Positions 37,512 through 51,600 of a stretch of 64,000 bases of DNA are shown here, in pieces. Made by a program: the position numbers and the translations under genes. The stretch is from contig CM068585.1 in the NCBI GenBank assembly GCA_035048485.1, forward strand, positions 20,014,001-20,078,000, written 5' to 3'. The DNA is from Pteria penguin. Its lineage: Eukaryota; Mollusca; Bivalvia; Pterioida; Pteriidae. How positions within the stretch are numbered: the first letter of the stretch is position 1; the number at the start of each line of letters is the position of its first letter. The notes beneath the pieces are model-generated. The model had not been told where the DNA came from. It saw only the letters and a program-made list of their open reading frames with translations, and did no database searches.

Positions 37512-38900
37512 TAAGATAATGGATAAAACTATCTCAGTAGTGCAAACCGAAGGATATACAAAAAGTGTGAAAATGGTAAAAAAAATTAGAAAGAACTAAT
37601 GAACATCTACTTAGAATTGGGATTGAGATCAGGTGCTCGGTAAGAGTAAACATCCCCTGGTTGCTAACAATATAGGTCTTTAATGTTCAGATGATTTTAT
37701 CGAACATGGTTAATACATGCCAAATACCTGTCAAATTCAGTGTTTAATACCGTTGTTCTATGATTCAATCCTGAATATTTTGCAGCGTTCTGGATAGCGA
37801 GATATCATATTGTTATAAAAGAACTTCCTATTGATCATTTAAAAATTCTTCTGTAACGATGTCAGACAACCACTTACATATCCCTGGCTATGCAGTTTGT
37901 GTGAAATTCGCTTTGCCCTCAGAACAAGGTTTTGTAATTAGAACTCATTCCGGCATAAAGAAGTAACTGTGATATGAATATGCATCAGGCAGGCGATGAT
38001 TGGATATTGCTACTCATAAAGAGAAAGTTTGCAATGCTGAAATTGATAGAGAATTTTTCAGGTGATCATCAATGTAGTAAGATAATATGATATTCAGAAG
38101 AATGCTTGCTCTCTGTGAAATCCTTAATTATTAGTTCAATCGAACAGATAAAGCAAGAGTAATTCCTGAATGTAGGATTAATAATTAATAATGTCACACG
38201 TATTCCCTTTGCACAGTGGAGCTCGTAAAAAGTTCCCAGCGGAGGGTTTCACTTAAGTGTTATTATATCTTTTTCCTGATTTTATGTGGCTTTGACACTT
38301 TCAATACAGTATTTGTTCACATTCATTTTTATATATACAGTGTTGAATTATTGTTGTTTCGTATGTGTGTAAGGACATTCATGGCGGGTGTGGCTAGCCA
38401 AACAGGGGACGCTCACTCCTCCCGGACACCTGGTCTCACCTCTGAATTTCAGGGGTCCGTGAAATTGTTGTTAGTGCCATAGTCATGTGACACCAGTTAC
38501 TTTTGTATTTTGCTTGAATGTAAGTCATCTATATATTTGTTTGTAAAGTTGAAATTAAGGATTAATTTGCTTATTCCATTAAGAGAGAATTTGGATGAAT
38601 TTAGTTTTTCGTATGAATGAACCAAAATGCCTACAGGGATGGGACACTGTCGGTGCCTATTGGAATGTCGGCAATTTGTAGAAAAATCTTTCCTCTAAAC
38701 ACCACAAATCGTCAGAAATTTTAACATCTTAGTAATATTTGTTTCAGTGTACTTAATATAAGAAGCAGTCTTCTACATGCCAAAATAATGTTTATCATGT
38801 TTTACAACAATGGGGAGAATTTGCGACTGCCGCTTTAGTTAATGAAAGCATTTTAGAAATCTCGATTTGTCTTTTGATTTTGACGAGGAATCGTTGTATT
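37512..38900 (-). pseudogene. Highly decayed GTNC retroelement interrupted by a second copy
   Basis: The reverse transcriptase relic near 38600-38780 (minus) reads KYTETNITKMLKFL and, after stops, FLQIADIPIGTDSVP, the counterpart of GIPMGTNC. Nucleotide similarity to the C-terminal coding region of the 28.3-kb copy follows at about 38060-37760, then the 3' UTR down to 37512. Order and strand fit one old element. About 275 bp of extra sequence between the two parts includes a plus-strand 3' UTR core (38380-38470), so the element appears to have been hit by a later insertion. Confidence 0.55.
38380..38470 (+). mobile_element. Plus-strand 3' UTR core fragment
   Basis: GGCGGGTGTGGCTAGCCAAA, CAGGGGACGCTCACTCCTCC and CACCTGGTCTCACCTCTGAA, then TTTCAGGGGTCCGTGAA. 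It matches the retroelement core but belongs to a different subtype, shared with the minus-strand fragment at 53530-53625. Confidence 0.7.
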
Positions 38901-40419
38901 AAGATAAAGTGAATTTCTCTTGAAACTTTTGAACTTTAAATGATCCAACACTTAAACAAATTTTTAAGGATTTATATTGTATAAATACTACTTCTAGAGC
39001 ACACAGTTTCACGGTAATACTGAAGGCTAAAATTTAATTCCAGATTCCTGTTTGATAGAATTATAGTGAGTAAGATCTATATAGATTTCTTGGAGTTGTA
39101 AGAGTTTCCAGCAATAAAACGTTGTTTTAGGATTTAACAGTTTAGGAATGACATACAAATGAGTCAAGTTGAAATCTAATTTACTCGTAGAAATACTTGA
39201 CGAAATGAAAATAAGAGTTATGTATTTGTAAAATAGGATCTTTAGTGGCACCATAAGTAAGCTTTGCGGGAGCCAATTTTTCTAGAATTCCTTCACTTGT
39301 CTGTCAAAAATTAATTTTAATATGTAAACATATAATTATTCAATATTATGTCTGTAGGTTTTCTATGTGAAAGAAAAGTTATATCAAAGTTATATGTTTG
39401 AAAACAGAGTTGAGCCAAGTGTTAAAGAGAGGTTTAGAAAACTTTAATTTATCATCTAAGCAACACTTCAATGGATTTGAATTTTGAAAAATGCTCACCT
39501 GCACATTCTATTTATATGTCCATCCTCCTAACAAATCTTCACACGAGTAATAACTTACAAACTTTTACTCCATGTGAAGGATATTGATTCTGATATTTTG
39601 GTAATAATTTTCTCAGCTTGGCGCTTTTAACCCTTTAACGATGTTTAAATCAGATCACCAGTAACAACATGACAGCAAAAATGATATTTGAAATCGGGTA
39701 CAATTAATACACAAGATGAGGATAACGTGAGGTGCTGTTTAGACCAGTATGATAACTGCTCCCTTCCACACACAAAAAATCTCCGTTATTGTATATCTTG
39801 GATTTATTTGATTATGTATAACTTAAGAAATTCATTGAGGTTCCTTATCTTATAAAATAGAAGAATTAGATCGACAACATATTTGTGGTTTAAATTTTTG
39901 CCAAACGTTAATTCACCAATGCCAATATTAACAAATAATGCATAGCTAATAATAGTAAAAGTGTGGAATCTGCTAGAATTGTACAGTTCATAAAATGATC
40001 TCAGTGGATTTGAATACGATTTGGGTCGAATGTGGTGAAGACTCAATGTTTAATCTATAAACATAAAAAACATAAAAGAAAATTATATGTACATATAACA
40101 TAGTATTCTAACATGACATGAGAATTTTCCCCTACATGTCCCATAGAGTTTCACCGTGCTTTATTCTCCGATATATTCACGGTCAGAATCACCACAGACT
40201 ACTAAGCAGTCATGAGTTTAAAAGCCCCGCCCCCACCCATCGGTGTTATTGTTTTTGACAATGTGAATAAAATCAATTTCCAGAAAACCGATTTAAGTCA
40301 TGCTATTTAGGTTTTCTGAAAATCAAATTATTGATTTTTACGTAACATCCACTTTCAATATACAAAACTGTTATCTGCATTCACTTTCTATACACATAAA
40401 GTACATGCACAATGGATTT
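38901..40419. other. Intergenic, nothing recognised
   Basis: AT-rich, no supported gene. Confidence 0.5.
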
Positions 40420-40490
40420 GGCCAGGAGCATCACTGAAGAGACATAGGTTGTCGAAATGTGCATTTGGCGTACTAAATAAAAAAGTATAT
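40420..40490 (-). repeat. Single-copy relic of the 350-bp intron repeat
   Basis: On the minus strand, GCACATTTCGACAACCTATG followed by TCTCTTCAGTGATGCTCCTG and GCC matches GCGCATTTCGACAAGTTATG/TCTCTTCAGTGATGCTCGTG/GCC of the triplicated repeat at 58591-59544. It shows that the intron triplication contains an older dispersed repeat. Confidence 0.75.
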
Positions 40491-42531
40491 ATGTTTTATA
40501 TTTATTATAAAGCGTATATGACCTAAATTTATTGTTGTTTAAATAAAATATTAATATTAAAGTACTATTTTCATACTTGTTTTAACAGTTCATGTCAGAA
40601 TAAAAATAATGACGTCCTAATCGTTATCTAATGTCCAGTAACCGCTTCTCGTCACATCAACCAATATTAATCAACGTCATTATTTCTTAAACAGTGTGGG
40701 CTGTGACTTGTAAGCCCTCTAGGGGTTGTGTTAATTAAACCGAGTACATTCATTAATCTGCATCCAGCACTAGTATAAATTCCTATATTTTCCATTTTGC
40801 ATACCTCTGTTGATATACCTCCTCAGTATATTTTGTATCTATGACCTGAAACTCCTCTGGTTCTGAGTTTTCCGTTGCCTCTCCAACATATCAACCCATT
40901 GGGTGAGTACTCTTTTCCGTAAATTACATGAGTGCATTAAAACGAAATCAGAACAATTATATATTAAACAAATAGATATAAATATCCTTGTATGAATTAT
41001 GAAATTAAAACACATTTAGACAAATGCGTGAGTATTACTCTTTTCTATTTGTTGCACAATCAAAAGTTTGGATACATAAATAATGAAAGTGGTTAATAGA
41101 TAAGAGAAAATGGCCAGTAGATATATAATGTTCATCCTGGTTACGCAGCATTTTGATGATATATGTGGCCACATATCACATTTTATGGTCTTATGGTTAT
41201 TACTTACCAGGCAATAATGTCGTGTGGATTTATGTGTTGTATTTGTCTCCACGTATCATATTTGATGGTTTTACTGCTTATTAAGCACTGATGCCGTGTA
41301 TGTTTGCCTGTTGCTGATGTTTCTGTTTGATTGAGCTTTATTATAACCGGGATTTGGAAACAGTTGCTAGGATTGTCATTTTGTCAGGGTTTCAATTGGA
41401 AGTATCTTGTGACTGATTACTTGGAAGAAAGGTTAAGCGTTCAATGTAATTAGCATAGTGATTGCCATGTATAGCATATGAACAGTCATCTGCGTGTAAT
41501 AGCTACCATGAGTATAAGCTGGAAAACCAACTCATACGACTAGCTCTATATCATTAGCACCAGCAGGCAAATCTTCGAATAGTTATACTTGCACAAATAG
41601 GAAATACTACTTTGACAGTCTGTTGACAGAAATACAATTTTATTCGACTCCAGGAAATCCTCTTTAAGCTCCTGCATTTTGGTTACCCTTTCAGAAGGGA
41701 TTGACAACTTTTAAATCTGGTCTAACGACGTTTAGTATTGAAACAGTGTAATCAGATTTATACTTTTCTTATTTATATTGTATTTCTAAAATTCTTTCAC
41801 CCAATGTTAAATTCATTGTTCAACAAAGTCTGTTTTGAACTTACAAATATTCCTTCAAAAATTAAATATTCCCCCCAATAGTATCGTGAAATAATGTTCA
41901 TTTATATATATGTATATATAATCTTAGCTTTCTTTTCTATTCGGTTTTCCAGTTTTGCTGATTTTGTATACCTTTGAATTATTTAGGGTTTTTTTGCAAA
42001 TAAGGGAATTCACTCACTTAATTTAAGTAACATTAAGACACTTTGAAATACCTTGTTACTTTAACTTACAGCATGAAATAAATTATGATTTTTTTTCTAT
42101 AAAAATCTTGTATCAGCACTTCTACTAATACCTGCCGTTGACTTTGATTACTACCGATAGTTGGAGAGATGTATAACATCATCGTTACTTTATAACCAAT
42201 GGACGATGGATCTTATGTCTATATCGCTAATATGTATGATCGAGCTCTGTGTGTATCAATCTGTACGGTATTGGTTTAATTTTATTATCCTAGAAAGATA
42301 CAATACTTTTAAGAGACTGCGATGTATATCAATAAAATTCAAATACAAGGCAGTGGAGTATGACTTGTATCAAAACCCAAGTGAATATTAAAAAAGAGTA
42401 TTGAGTAAACATTGACCTCTTGAGAAACAAAGGCGGGATCAGGTAAATTGTATAGTATTGATGTGTACGTAGCACGTTATTCGTTTTCTCTTCTTTTTCT
42501 AATGTGCAGTAAACTACAGTAATGACAATAA
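40491..42531. other. Intergenic, nothing recognised
   Basis: AT-rich, no supported gene or bounded repeat. Confidence 0.5.
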
Positions 42532-43090
42532 CTCCTGTCATTGTGCCATATTCCGGTCATTGTACTATAGTCCTGTCACCGTGTCATATTCTTGTCATTA
42601 TGTTATATTCCTGTCATTGTGTCATACCGTATTCCTGTCATTATGCTATATTCTAGTTATTGTGTCATATTTTTATCATTGTGTCATATTCTTGTCATTC
42701 TGCTATATTCCTGTCATTATGTAATATTTCTGTCACTTTGCCATATTTTTGTCATTGTGTCATATTCCTGTCAGAGGGTAATATTCCAGTCAAAGTGCCA
42801 TATTTCTGTCATTGTGTCATATTTCTGTCATTGTGTCAAATTCTTGTCATTGTGTAATATTCCGGTAATATTGCTGTCATTATGTTATATTCCTGTCATT
42901 GTGTCATGTCGTATTAATGTCATTATGTTATATTCCTCTCGTGCCATATTCCTGTCATTGTGTCATATTCCTGTGATGGTGCCATATTCTTGTCATGGTG
43001 CCATTTTCCTGTCCTTGTGCCATATTCCTGTCATTGTGCCATATTCCTGTCATTTTGTCATTCCCTGTCATTGTGCTATATTCCGATTCT
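42532..43090. repeat. Roughly 19-bp minisatellite, about 25-29 units
   Basis: CATATTCCTGTCATTGTGC and variants (TTGTCATTATGT, TTCCGGTCAT) recur at 19-bp spacing (for example 43021 and 43040), with occasional 21-24 bp units. The plus strand stays open for 175 codons as repeated VIVSYSCHxVIFLSLCH-type peptides, which reflects the absence of stops in the unit, not a gene. Confidence 0.9.
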
Positions 43091-46000
43091 TCACCTCGCT
43101 TTTCTTTCTTTACAATTGAATGCCATCATTATACAGGACGTCAAATTGATTCATTTCTCTCAGTCACGACAATACCTATTGACACTTCCATCGTTCGTAG
43201 AAGAATATAACACCCAGAAAATTTTCATTTTTGGATGTTTATGACGTAATGTGTCGGAAGTTTGTCGATCCTCGATTGACGTCATCACAATACGTTGTGC
43301 AAGGTAGGATGAATATAATAGGCATTGAGAACAAAATTCAGTATGCTGAAATATTTTATTAATATTGTGATTAGTTTAAAAAGTAAATTAAGATATTAAT
43401 TTTACATAAGCCATATTGTTTTACATTTAGGTCAATAGAATTGTCTCGGTCTTATCTTGTCATCATTATTATGTACTGATAATACGTACGGAACTGATAT
43501 AAAAAGAACGTTTCAATCGATATTGTCAAGTCTTTTTTTAATTTAAACCTCCAGTGTAAAGATAAAATGTTGATACTGATATCTTTCGCAACATTTTTGA
43601 TTGTGTTGGAAACGACGTCATCCATATACCTCTTCAATGCAATTCTCTTCGTTAAAGTTATAGTAAACAGATTAATTTCAATAGGTATGAACCGGCGATA
43701 ATAGTATTTTAAAGCTATAAGGCTACATTTATCCCAAATAAAATCGTTACTAACGTTTGATACGATAGTTTACTCATATAGATGCACATATAAAATCAAT
43801 ACCATGATGTGAGAACAACAGCTGGGTTACATACTGTATTAAATTAATATTATGATGAACTTTATATACATAATTCATCATCTTGATTCTACTCCTGTAA
43901 CATTAAGTGAACTGTCTATATTTACTTGTGATGATTATCATAGAAAGAGAATACCAGTCTGCCACATTCTAGATAGAAGCTCCCATCATCTGTGAGCAAA
44001 ACAGATTCTACAGTAGATGTGTATCTCATATTGTTTCTCTCCGTGACAGAATTCGGTGTGTAGTATTTGCGTTTATTGTTTGACTAAGATCGTAGAACTC
44101 AGTGTCACTAGAGTCATCTGTCATTTATAATAAGAATGTAGTATGTGGAAGGATAGATTCCTTGTCCTCAGTGATGGCGATGTGAGTAGATGTTATCAGT
44201 GAAGTAAAAGTAGTGCGATAGGTAGGTAATATATAAATGCAGAGGGCAACATGTAGAGTAAAGAAGACAATATATCTTGTTAATCTTCTAGCTAAAGACT
44301 TGTAATGATCTTTTTTTTTTCATATTTTAAACACGAATCATACAATTTTATGGTTAAAAAGTTGAAAATATTGTGTGTCGCATTTAGTTTATATATAAAT
44401 TTACATATTTAGTTGATGCTGTATAATCTATGTTCTATGATAATTCATAATTACATTCAATGCACGTACGTGTAAAGATCAGTCTCGGACATAATATTAA
44501 TATTACATTTTTCTGGAAAAACCCTGTGTTATCTACATTTTATATTAACTATTGAATATACATAGTTATCCAGCAAAGCCTATGCTCCATAATTCAGCAA
44601 TCTGTACAGTGAAGTAGGTATAAGTGTTATGCTAATGAATAGAGATGAATGAGACGTTACCAGAGATACAAGAACCTAATTACATCGGATAGCTGGTGAA
44701 TGTTTGTAAATATTACGACTCGTAATAGAAGTATAAATGATCAAAAATATTTCGTAGAGCTCAAAAATTGTCGATGTTTAAAATTTCCTTTCTGATTTCT
44801 TATTAATATGGCATTTTTAACATTCTAATACGGTTGTCAATATCAATTATCGAGATATTACCTATAACAAAAACTAGGGTTTTTAAAAAATAACAGCTTA
44901 AAATAGAAAGTTATATTTTTTTTATATGGAAATATGTATTTCGTATTTTTATGCGATTGTACTCTAATGGAGCTATGCTTTAATTAAATGTGAAAAGAAG
45001 TTAATCCCAAGAAATTTATACACCGGAATATCAGTGCGCTTCCTGTATATTAAATATCATTTCTTAAAAACACACGACGTATAATGATGTTACTTATTGC
45101 CGCCAACGACACATTTAGTGGAGAATTTTGCCAATTGTTTTGTCGTGATCATTCCGTCATCGGATTTATAAAACAATATCTCTCACATCAAACATGAACA
45201 CATTTCAGTACCATTTATCTGGTCGCATATTCTCTAGAAAAACACGGTTTTCCTTCAAATACTTCAAATAATAATGAAATAATGGATTGGACCAGAATTT
45301 ACCTGTGTAGTATGATTCTTTAAGAATTATCATGAAGGCTTTACTACAGGAGTAACCGACATCAGACTTTCAGTTACCACAGATAATGACTATCAACAGT
45401 ATAATGACGACCTCATACAATCAAGGATATCACAGCTATGTAGTCTACTTTTATATAGGATCGGTAGCTATTGCTCCAATGTAAAATGTGAAAGAAATCG
45501 GTGATTCTGTGATGCCAATGTAGGTCAGACAACCATGGTAGACATTCATATTGCTCTGGATGTCAGATTTGAGACCAAATGCAAGCAAAATTAAGGGTCT
45601 TATCTTGCCTACCACATTCGAAAATGTCCAACAGATAGTCAAATCAAAAGTGTTTGAAAAACATTAGATCTAGTTATTGAATCATCTACTACCAAGAAAA
45701 AATAACCATAATAAGTTAAAGGGCGAATACTTTCGTGTGCCTGAATAATAATTATAATAATAATAATAATAATAAATCTGTTCTGCAACACTTTTTTATA
45801 CATTCAAGTCGTCAGGATTTAAATATTCTTGACCTCTAAACCCTATGGGCATTTATATAGGGGAGCATTGTTAAAGAATAGATACTTGCAGGGCATCCAG
45901 CGTATCCTTTCTGGCAGATCCAAGTTATTAGATTCGTTATTGTAAGTAAATCATGGGAAACCGTAAGTAGTGGAAGTTTACAACTCCATGGCAACTGCTT

Positions 46001-47569
46001 CAACCTCAAGTTTTTCAAGGGATCCATATTTTGATTTGAATTTTGTTTTATATTTAAGGTATTACTTTTCTGCTCGGTATCAAAGCATTTCACTCAGCTT
46101 TCTTTTATCAAAGCATTGAAGTAGTGTGAAAAATCCATTACTGTTACTACAATTAAATCTGTCATTTCATCTTGATATCGCTATCGTATTGGCACCCAAT
46201 TGTTTACACTAATGAAAACATTTCACGTTTGAGGTGACTGCAAGTGTAATGTATCTACTACAGCTATCGTTTCTCTAATAGGCAGCGAGATAATATTTTT
46301 TCCTTTTTAAAATACACGAAAACATATTATGCCCTCAACATTATCTCATTCTTTTATATGGGATGGTTTTGTTATCAAATCGGTTTCGTTTATCAAAGCA
46401 AAACCCGTACTGAAGTGTCACATACTCAGATGTGATGAAAGACATAAAGTGATCTAATTCTTTAGCGTCAAGTAATATTCTATGTTCCGGCGATAAAACT
46501 TCTCCGCATACACTTAGTTCATCTTTTCCATCGTGTAGGCAATGCACGCAGATCAATAATAACTATAGCATAATATATTACAGCGTAAATTTATGCCTCT
46601 TCCGTGATATTCAAAGTCACTTTAGGACAAAATTGTCTTTAGCAACGGTATGAAAAAATCTTTCATTTGACATATCAAATGAGTTGAAAAAGGAATCTGA
46701 TATCGACGACCATCGCAGCTGTAGTTTCTCCTTGATCCAACTTATCAATTATTCATATGCATAATCTGATGTTAGACTACTTTAACACAGATAACAAATA
46801 TTCTGAACTATAAATCTGACGCTAATTAATACCTGTTATGTCATCCATTTTCAATGACTCTTTAGAAAGTATTGAAATGTCGCTTAAGTCTTTTTTATTA
46901 TCGTTGTACAAACATAGCGAGATAACGTTTACAATGGAATTCTCATACCTTATAAAAAAGGAAAATAATAAATAAGATGTAATTAATAATGAAATAAATT
47001 ACACTTTACAATAGCTATAAATTGTTTTTTTTTTATTCTGAGCATCAGTTATATGATATCAGTCATTTTCATCGATTAAGAAATTACCAAACTCACTAAA
47101 TGCGGCTGATTTATACTGCATCACAAAGAATTATTCAGTGAAGAAATCAGTCGAGGAACTTTACATTATAAATAATTCCCTCATGGGTAATAGATAAGAA
47201 AAATGTAATCGTTGTTTGCAACTGAATGGCATAGGAATATCGATCAGAAGGGCTTCTACTGAGAAACGTTCACACATCCGAATGTTAGGGAAACAATAGT
47301 TTGATCAATGATGCTTAAATCGTATCCTACCATGTTCTGTACTTATTTGCTACCATTCATAAGCGATCTCCCATCTGTTGATTCTTAAAATGTTTTCAGA
47401 TAAAGAATCTTATCAAAGGAAAAACAGTCGTTTGAATTGTTATCCAAATGGTTTTAAATATTTTATTATCAGAACAAAATTATATCTGTATAATAGGTGA
47501 ATGTCAATCAAACTGCCATGAACTTCACTTGAGCATGTATGCAATATTTACATTGAATTTATTTTATGC

Positions 47570-47648
<79 letters not shown>

Positions 47649-48554
47649 ACTTCCTATTCATGACGTTCTTGAATTTTGATGAGCACAATGGGGAACATTG
47701 ATTACGGTTTACTTTCATTAACACTATACAGCTATGAACATTACATCAAGAGGAGAGGATCAATTTTTTTTCAGAGCTGGCAACCCATATAACCCTTATC
47801 TAAATCAGGCAATGATTTTCTTTTCTGATCCAAATGCTTATAGATGTTTGACAGTAGATTAACGTACGGACACATCTTTTAAATGCTTGATTTGTGATTC
47901 ATCATTGCAGTAGAAAACAGCCATTCTGAATGGCACTGTATTCTGCGTAGAAAGAGTTTGCATGGCAAAACTTCAGTCTTTTTTATTTCATAAAGTAGAA
48001 TTGCGAGGCGATTAAGAGATCCGAAATCTATATCAGAATGTTCTATCTAACATGATAGGAGGGAATAAGATAAAGATTAGTTAAAAAACAATTATAATAT
48101 TTATTGTTTATATTGTATTGATAAATAAATGAAAAACAAAAAATATGATATATATAATTGGCTACTATGAATTGTATTATAAGTTCGAGCAGACCGATTG
48201 TCTAGTTGATTGAATAGCCAGTACTTAGAGATAATTTAGCCTAAAGTTGGTTGGTATGATTGTGATCCTTTGGCAATTCCAATTTCTATTTACATTAGCA
48301 AAAACCTACAAGATTTGTTAAGGCTAGAACTCCTCTTATATATGACCAAGGCATTAACTAATAATCCTACAGCATTAACGGCATCAATGATTGAACACTC
48401 TGAGCATTTTGTATTTCTAGTTTAGAAGTAATAAAACCGTGATGTGGATCACTTTTCCGTCTTAATAACTATTAAGGTTTTTCATTTTCATTCAGCAATA
48501 TGGTAGCAAATCGAATAAACATTGATATATATGTGTGTAATTTTCTTATTGTAG
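43091..48554. other. Intergenic / upstream of the chloride-channel gene
   Basis: No exon or promoter is identified. The receptor's first coding exon follows an acceptor, so a 5' UTR exon should lie upstream, possibly here. The stretch contains two trinucleotide repeats, (AAT) at about 45745-45776 and (ATT) at 47573-47647. Short open frames such as 45836-46093 and 46341-46556 (minus) have no recognisable domains. Confidence 0.45.
47573..47647. repeat. (ATT)n microsatellite
   Basis: About 25 uninterrupted ATT units. Confidence 0.95.
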
Positions 48555-48660
48555 ATATGGAAGTTAGCAGAGTGATAAATTGTCTTTACCATATGGTTTT
48601 ATGTGGCGCATTATTGTTATCAACGGTGGGGAGTGCTCGATCGGCATACAGCAAATTCAG
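48555..48660 (+). CDS. Chloride-channel gene, first coding exon (signal peptide)
   Basis: The acceptor TTCTTATTGTAG precedes AT-ATG, so the start codon lies two bases into the exon and the 5' UTR must continue in an upstream exon not identified here. The exon encodes MEVSRVINCLYHMVLCGALL and LSTVGSARSAYSKF; the hydrophobic stretch followed by small residues (VGSA) is a good secretory signal. It ends in phase 2 at GTAATAAG. Confidence 0.8.
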
Positions 48661-51600
48661 GTAATAAGATGAAAAATACATACGTTTACTTCTTTTCGTA
48701 ATTATCATTGTATCACACTGCAATTGCAATACATCGTTTACTAGAAAATATGAACAGTTCAATGGTAAAATTCAAATAACTACACGACGAATTGTCACTT
48801 TGGTTATTTCCTTATAGGAATCTTCTTAAGTAAAGGAAATCATTGATTTCCTCAGTATTATAACCATTTGTTATTCTTTTGCTGACAGTAAATCGAAATA
48901 ATCACGTTTTTGTCTTTTGTCTAAAGAAATAAATTACCGTTTAAACATTGGGTATACGATTTTGCTGTAAAAGGTGGTTGCAATAAACAATTTATGTTGC
49001 ATTTAACAAACATAAACAAACAGCGATTTTTAGCGATGAATACAAAACAAATAAACTTACGACAGTCTTGTAAGAGAGGTGTTTAACTATTCATTTAGAA
49101 AAATATGTATCATCTCGAAATTCATCACAATTTTGACATTATTTGCATGGTATGCAGCCGATATGTGATGCAATGACAACAAGGAAAGTATAAAATAATA
49201 CCAATATTCTTACTGAAGTATGATTTGTAAAATTCACAGGAAATGTTTAAAGAAAGAAAAAAGAGGAGGTACTGTCTCAGTTATGTGGCAGAACTCACCA
49301 TGGTGCTATACAATACATGAATATCAATAATATACTAGCACATATAACACATTACAAAAATATTTGATTGTAGTGCAATTACGATACCGACTTAAGACGG
49401 TCATTTAATATGACAAAAGCCGATCAATAGGTGTGGTTAACCGGTTTACGGGCCACCTTCCCACTCACCGTAACAGCAGAACAATCAAAGGACGTACATT
49501 TAAAATGTATAAATAATCGTCCATGTAAAGAACAAGGGTCAACATATGATATAAAAATATATGCGACATCAACATGATAAACCGTGCTCTGCTAGTCTGA
49601 AAGCGACCTAAGACCCTAGATCTGTAGGAGTCCCGACTAACAGTCAGAGGGGACGAGGTTCAGGACCATGTCTCCTCTGAAAGAGGTTTCGACAAGGCCC
49701 ATCATATAGTCCCCACCGCCCTGTTAGTCAGACCAAACCTCCAACTATTCTTTCATCAAAATAATGAATACAACTGTAGGCAAAAAGTTTATAGATTATA
49801 AATCGATCACTGAGTGAGATCAAATGCAACGGGTTTATTTTGATACGTATAGAAATTCAGGCCAACGTCTTTTCCGGAAAAGCATTTTTTCTAAGTTTGC
49901 AATCAGCTTCCATTTTAATAAATAGTTTTACATAAGTTTATTGATTGGTTATTTATTGGTATATTCTAAGACTGAGTATAGATTTATTAATACATGAGAA
50001 TGTTTAAACCATATTAGAAGATACGCATGTATAATATTGTTATATAGTCCTTCAGTGGTGAAGTTATTAAAACCACAAGATGTGTTTCTGAAACACAATA
50101 TGCCTCCAAGGTGGTGACATTTTTAAAATGTGACGACCGAGGTCAAAATATCAATGATTATGGTAAAAGGAAAACACCCATAAAATATGGGAAGCTGTCC
50201 TACTATGGTTCAACATTATGTCTATGTTCATTTTGTAACTGTACATGTAGGTCAACCGCGATCACTAGGTTATAACTAACGATATTAATAGTAAGGTCTT
50301 ACCATACAAATATGAAATATTTACAGTGTTTTTTCTCATATGGTTCAAAGGTGAAGTCCAATGTTAAAGATTTAGTACTTTGATTACCATATAAAGGATT
50401 GCAAGGTTATAGTAATTACGCTTTACATAAAAGCGAATCATTACATTTACATCCGGTCATCCCTTTTTAATAACATTATAATAACACGTTTCTTTTCTTT
50501 TTTTTTTATCATATGATACATACAGAAGTCGCTGACTGTATGTTGTTTCATATAAAACTTTCATACATTGTTTTCGTTTGGTTTCATCATATGACATATA
50601 CAAAAGTCCTTGTGTTTTCCTTTTATTTTACGCAAAATATATACATAAACACAAACATAAGGTGAAAAAGAGAAAAAACTTTGTAAATTTTTATTTAAGG
50701 CGACAAGTATATGTAGGAGGGTGTCTTGGCATTTCATCTGCTGAATAATTAAATATCGTGTATGATAAATCACAGCAAGTGTTCTTACTACATCCCAGTC
50801 TCCTACTATTATTTCATTATAACAGGTTTGATAAAATATAATTGTAAATACACGTATCGTAGATGGGATGTGTGGAACTGAAATGAGACTAAACTTCGAA
50901 ATGAAATATTGATAAACTTCTGAGTATTTTATAAGATAATGATTTTCATGAGGTGTCATTCCCAATGTAAGAAAGAAGTTACAATTACACGCAAAATCAA
51001 TGAAATAGGTGATTTTATAAAGAATGGACTATTGCACAATTAATTGCTGTTCGTATCAAAATAAATAAAAAAAATAAAATTGTAAAATTTTCTTGAAAGT
51101 TTAATTAGTAATGGTCACTAAGATAGTGAAAACTCTACAAAATAATTTAAGGTTACTGCAATGTATACATTTTAAAATAATTAACAATAAATGAGTTGGG
51201 ATCGTAAATTCTGTAGGTTTGAGCATATGAAGATGAAATTTGCGTTATATGGAATGTTAAGATGATGGATAAATCCAAACCATTAGTCTGAAAATCATGA
51301 AACCATAGGACATACGAAATCAGTGAAAATGAAAACCAAGTGGAAAATAACAAAATATGTCTACTTGAAGAGCATATCTGCCACTATGATGGAGTGAGAT
51401 CAGGTGCCAGGGGAGAGTGAGCATCTCCTGCTTGCTAGCAACACCCGTCACATATACCCTGTAGAAAGATTTAGATCGTGTAAATACCATATATATTTAT
51501 ATATGGAGAAGTCACAGTAGGTAACCTTCTAGTATAGGTGTGAAACCTGTGTAAAATGATCGGAATCGGTGTCAGTCCAGAATATCATTTAAAGGTCTGG

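Noticed and set aside
45451..45642. 63-codon minus-strand frame with hydrophobic segments
   Set aside because: No recognisable receptor signature, splice support or neighbouring exons.
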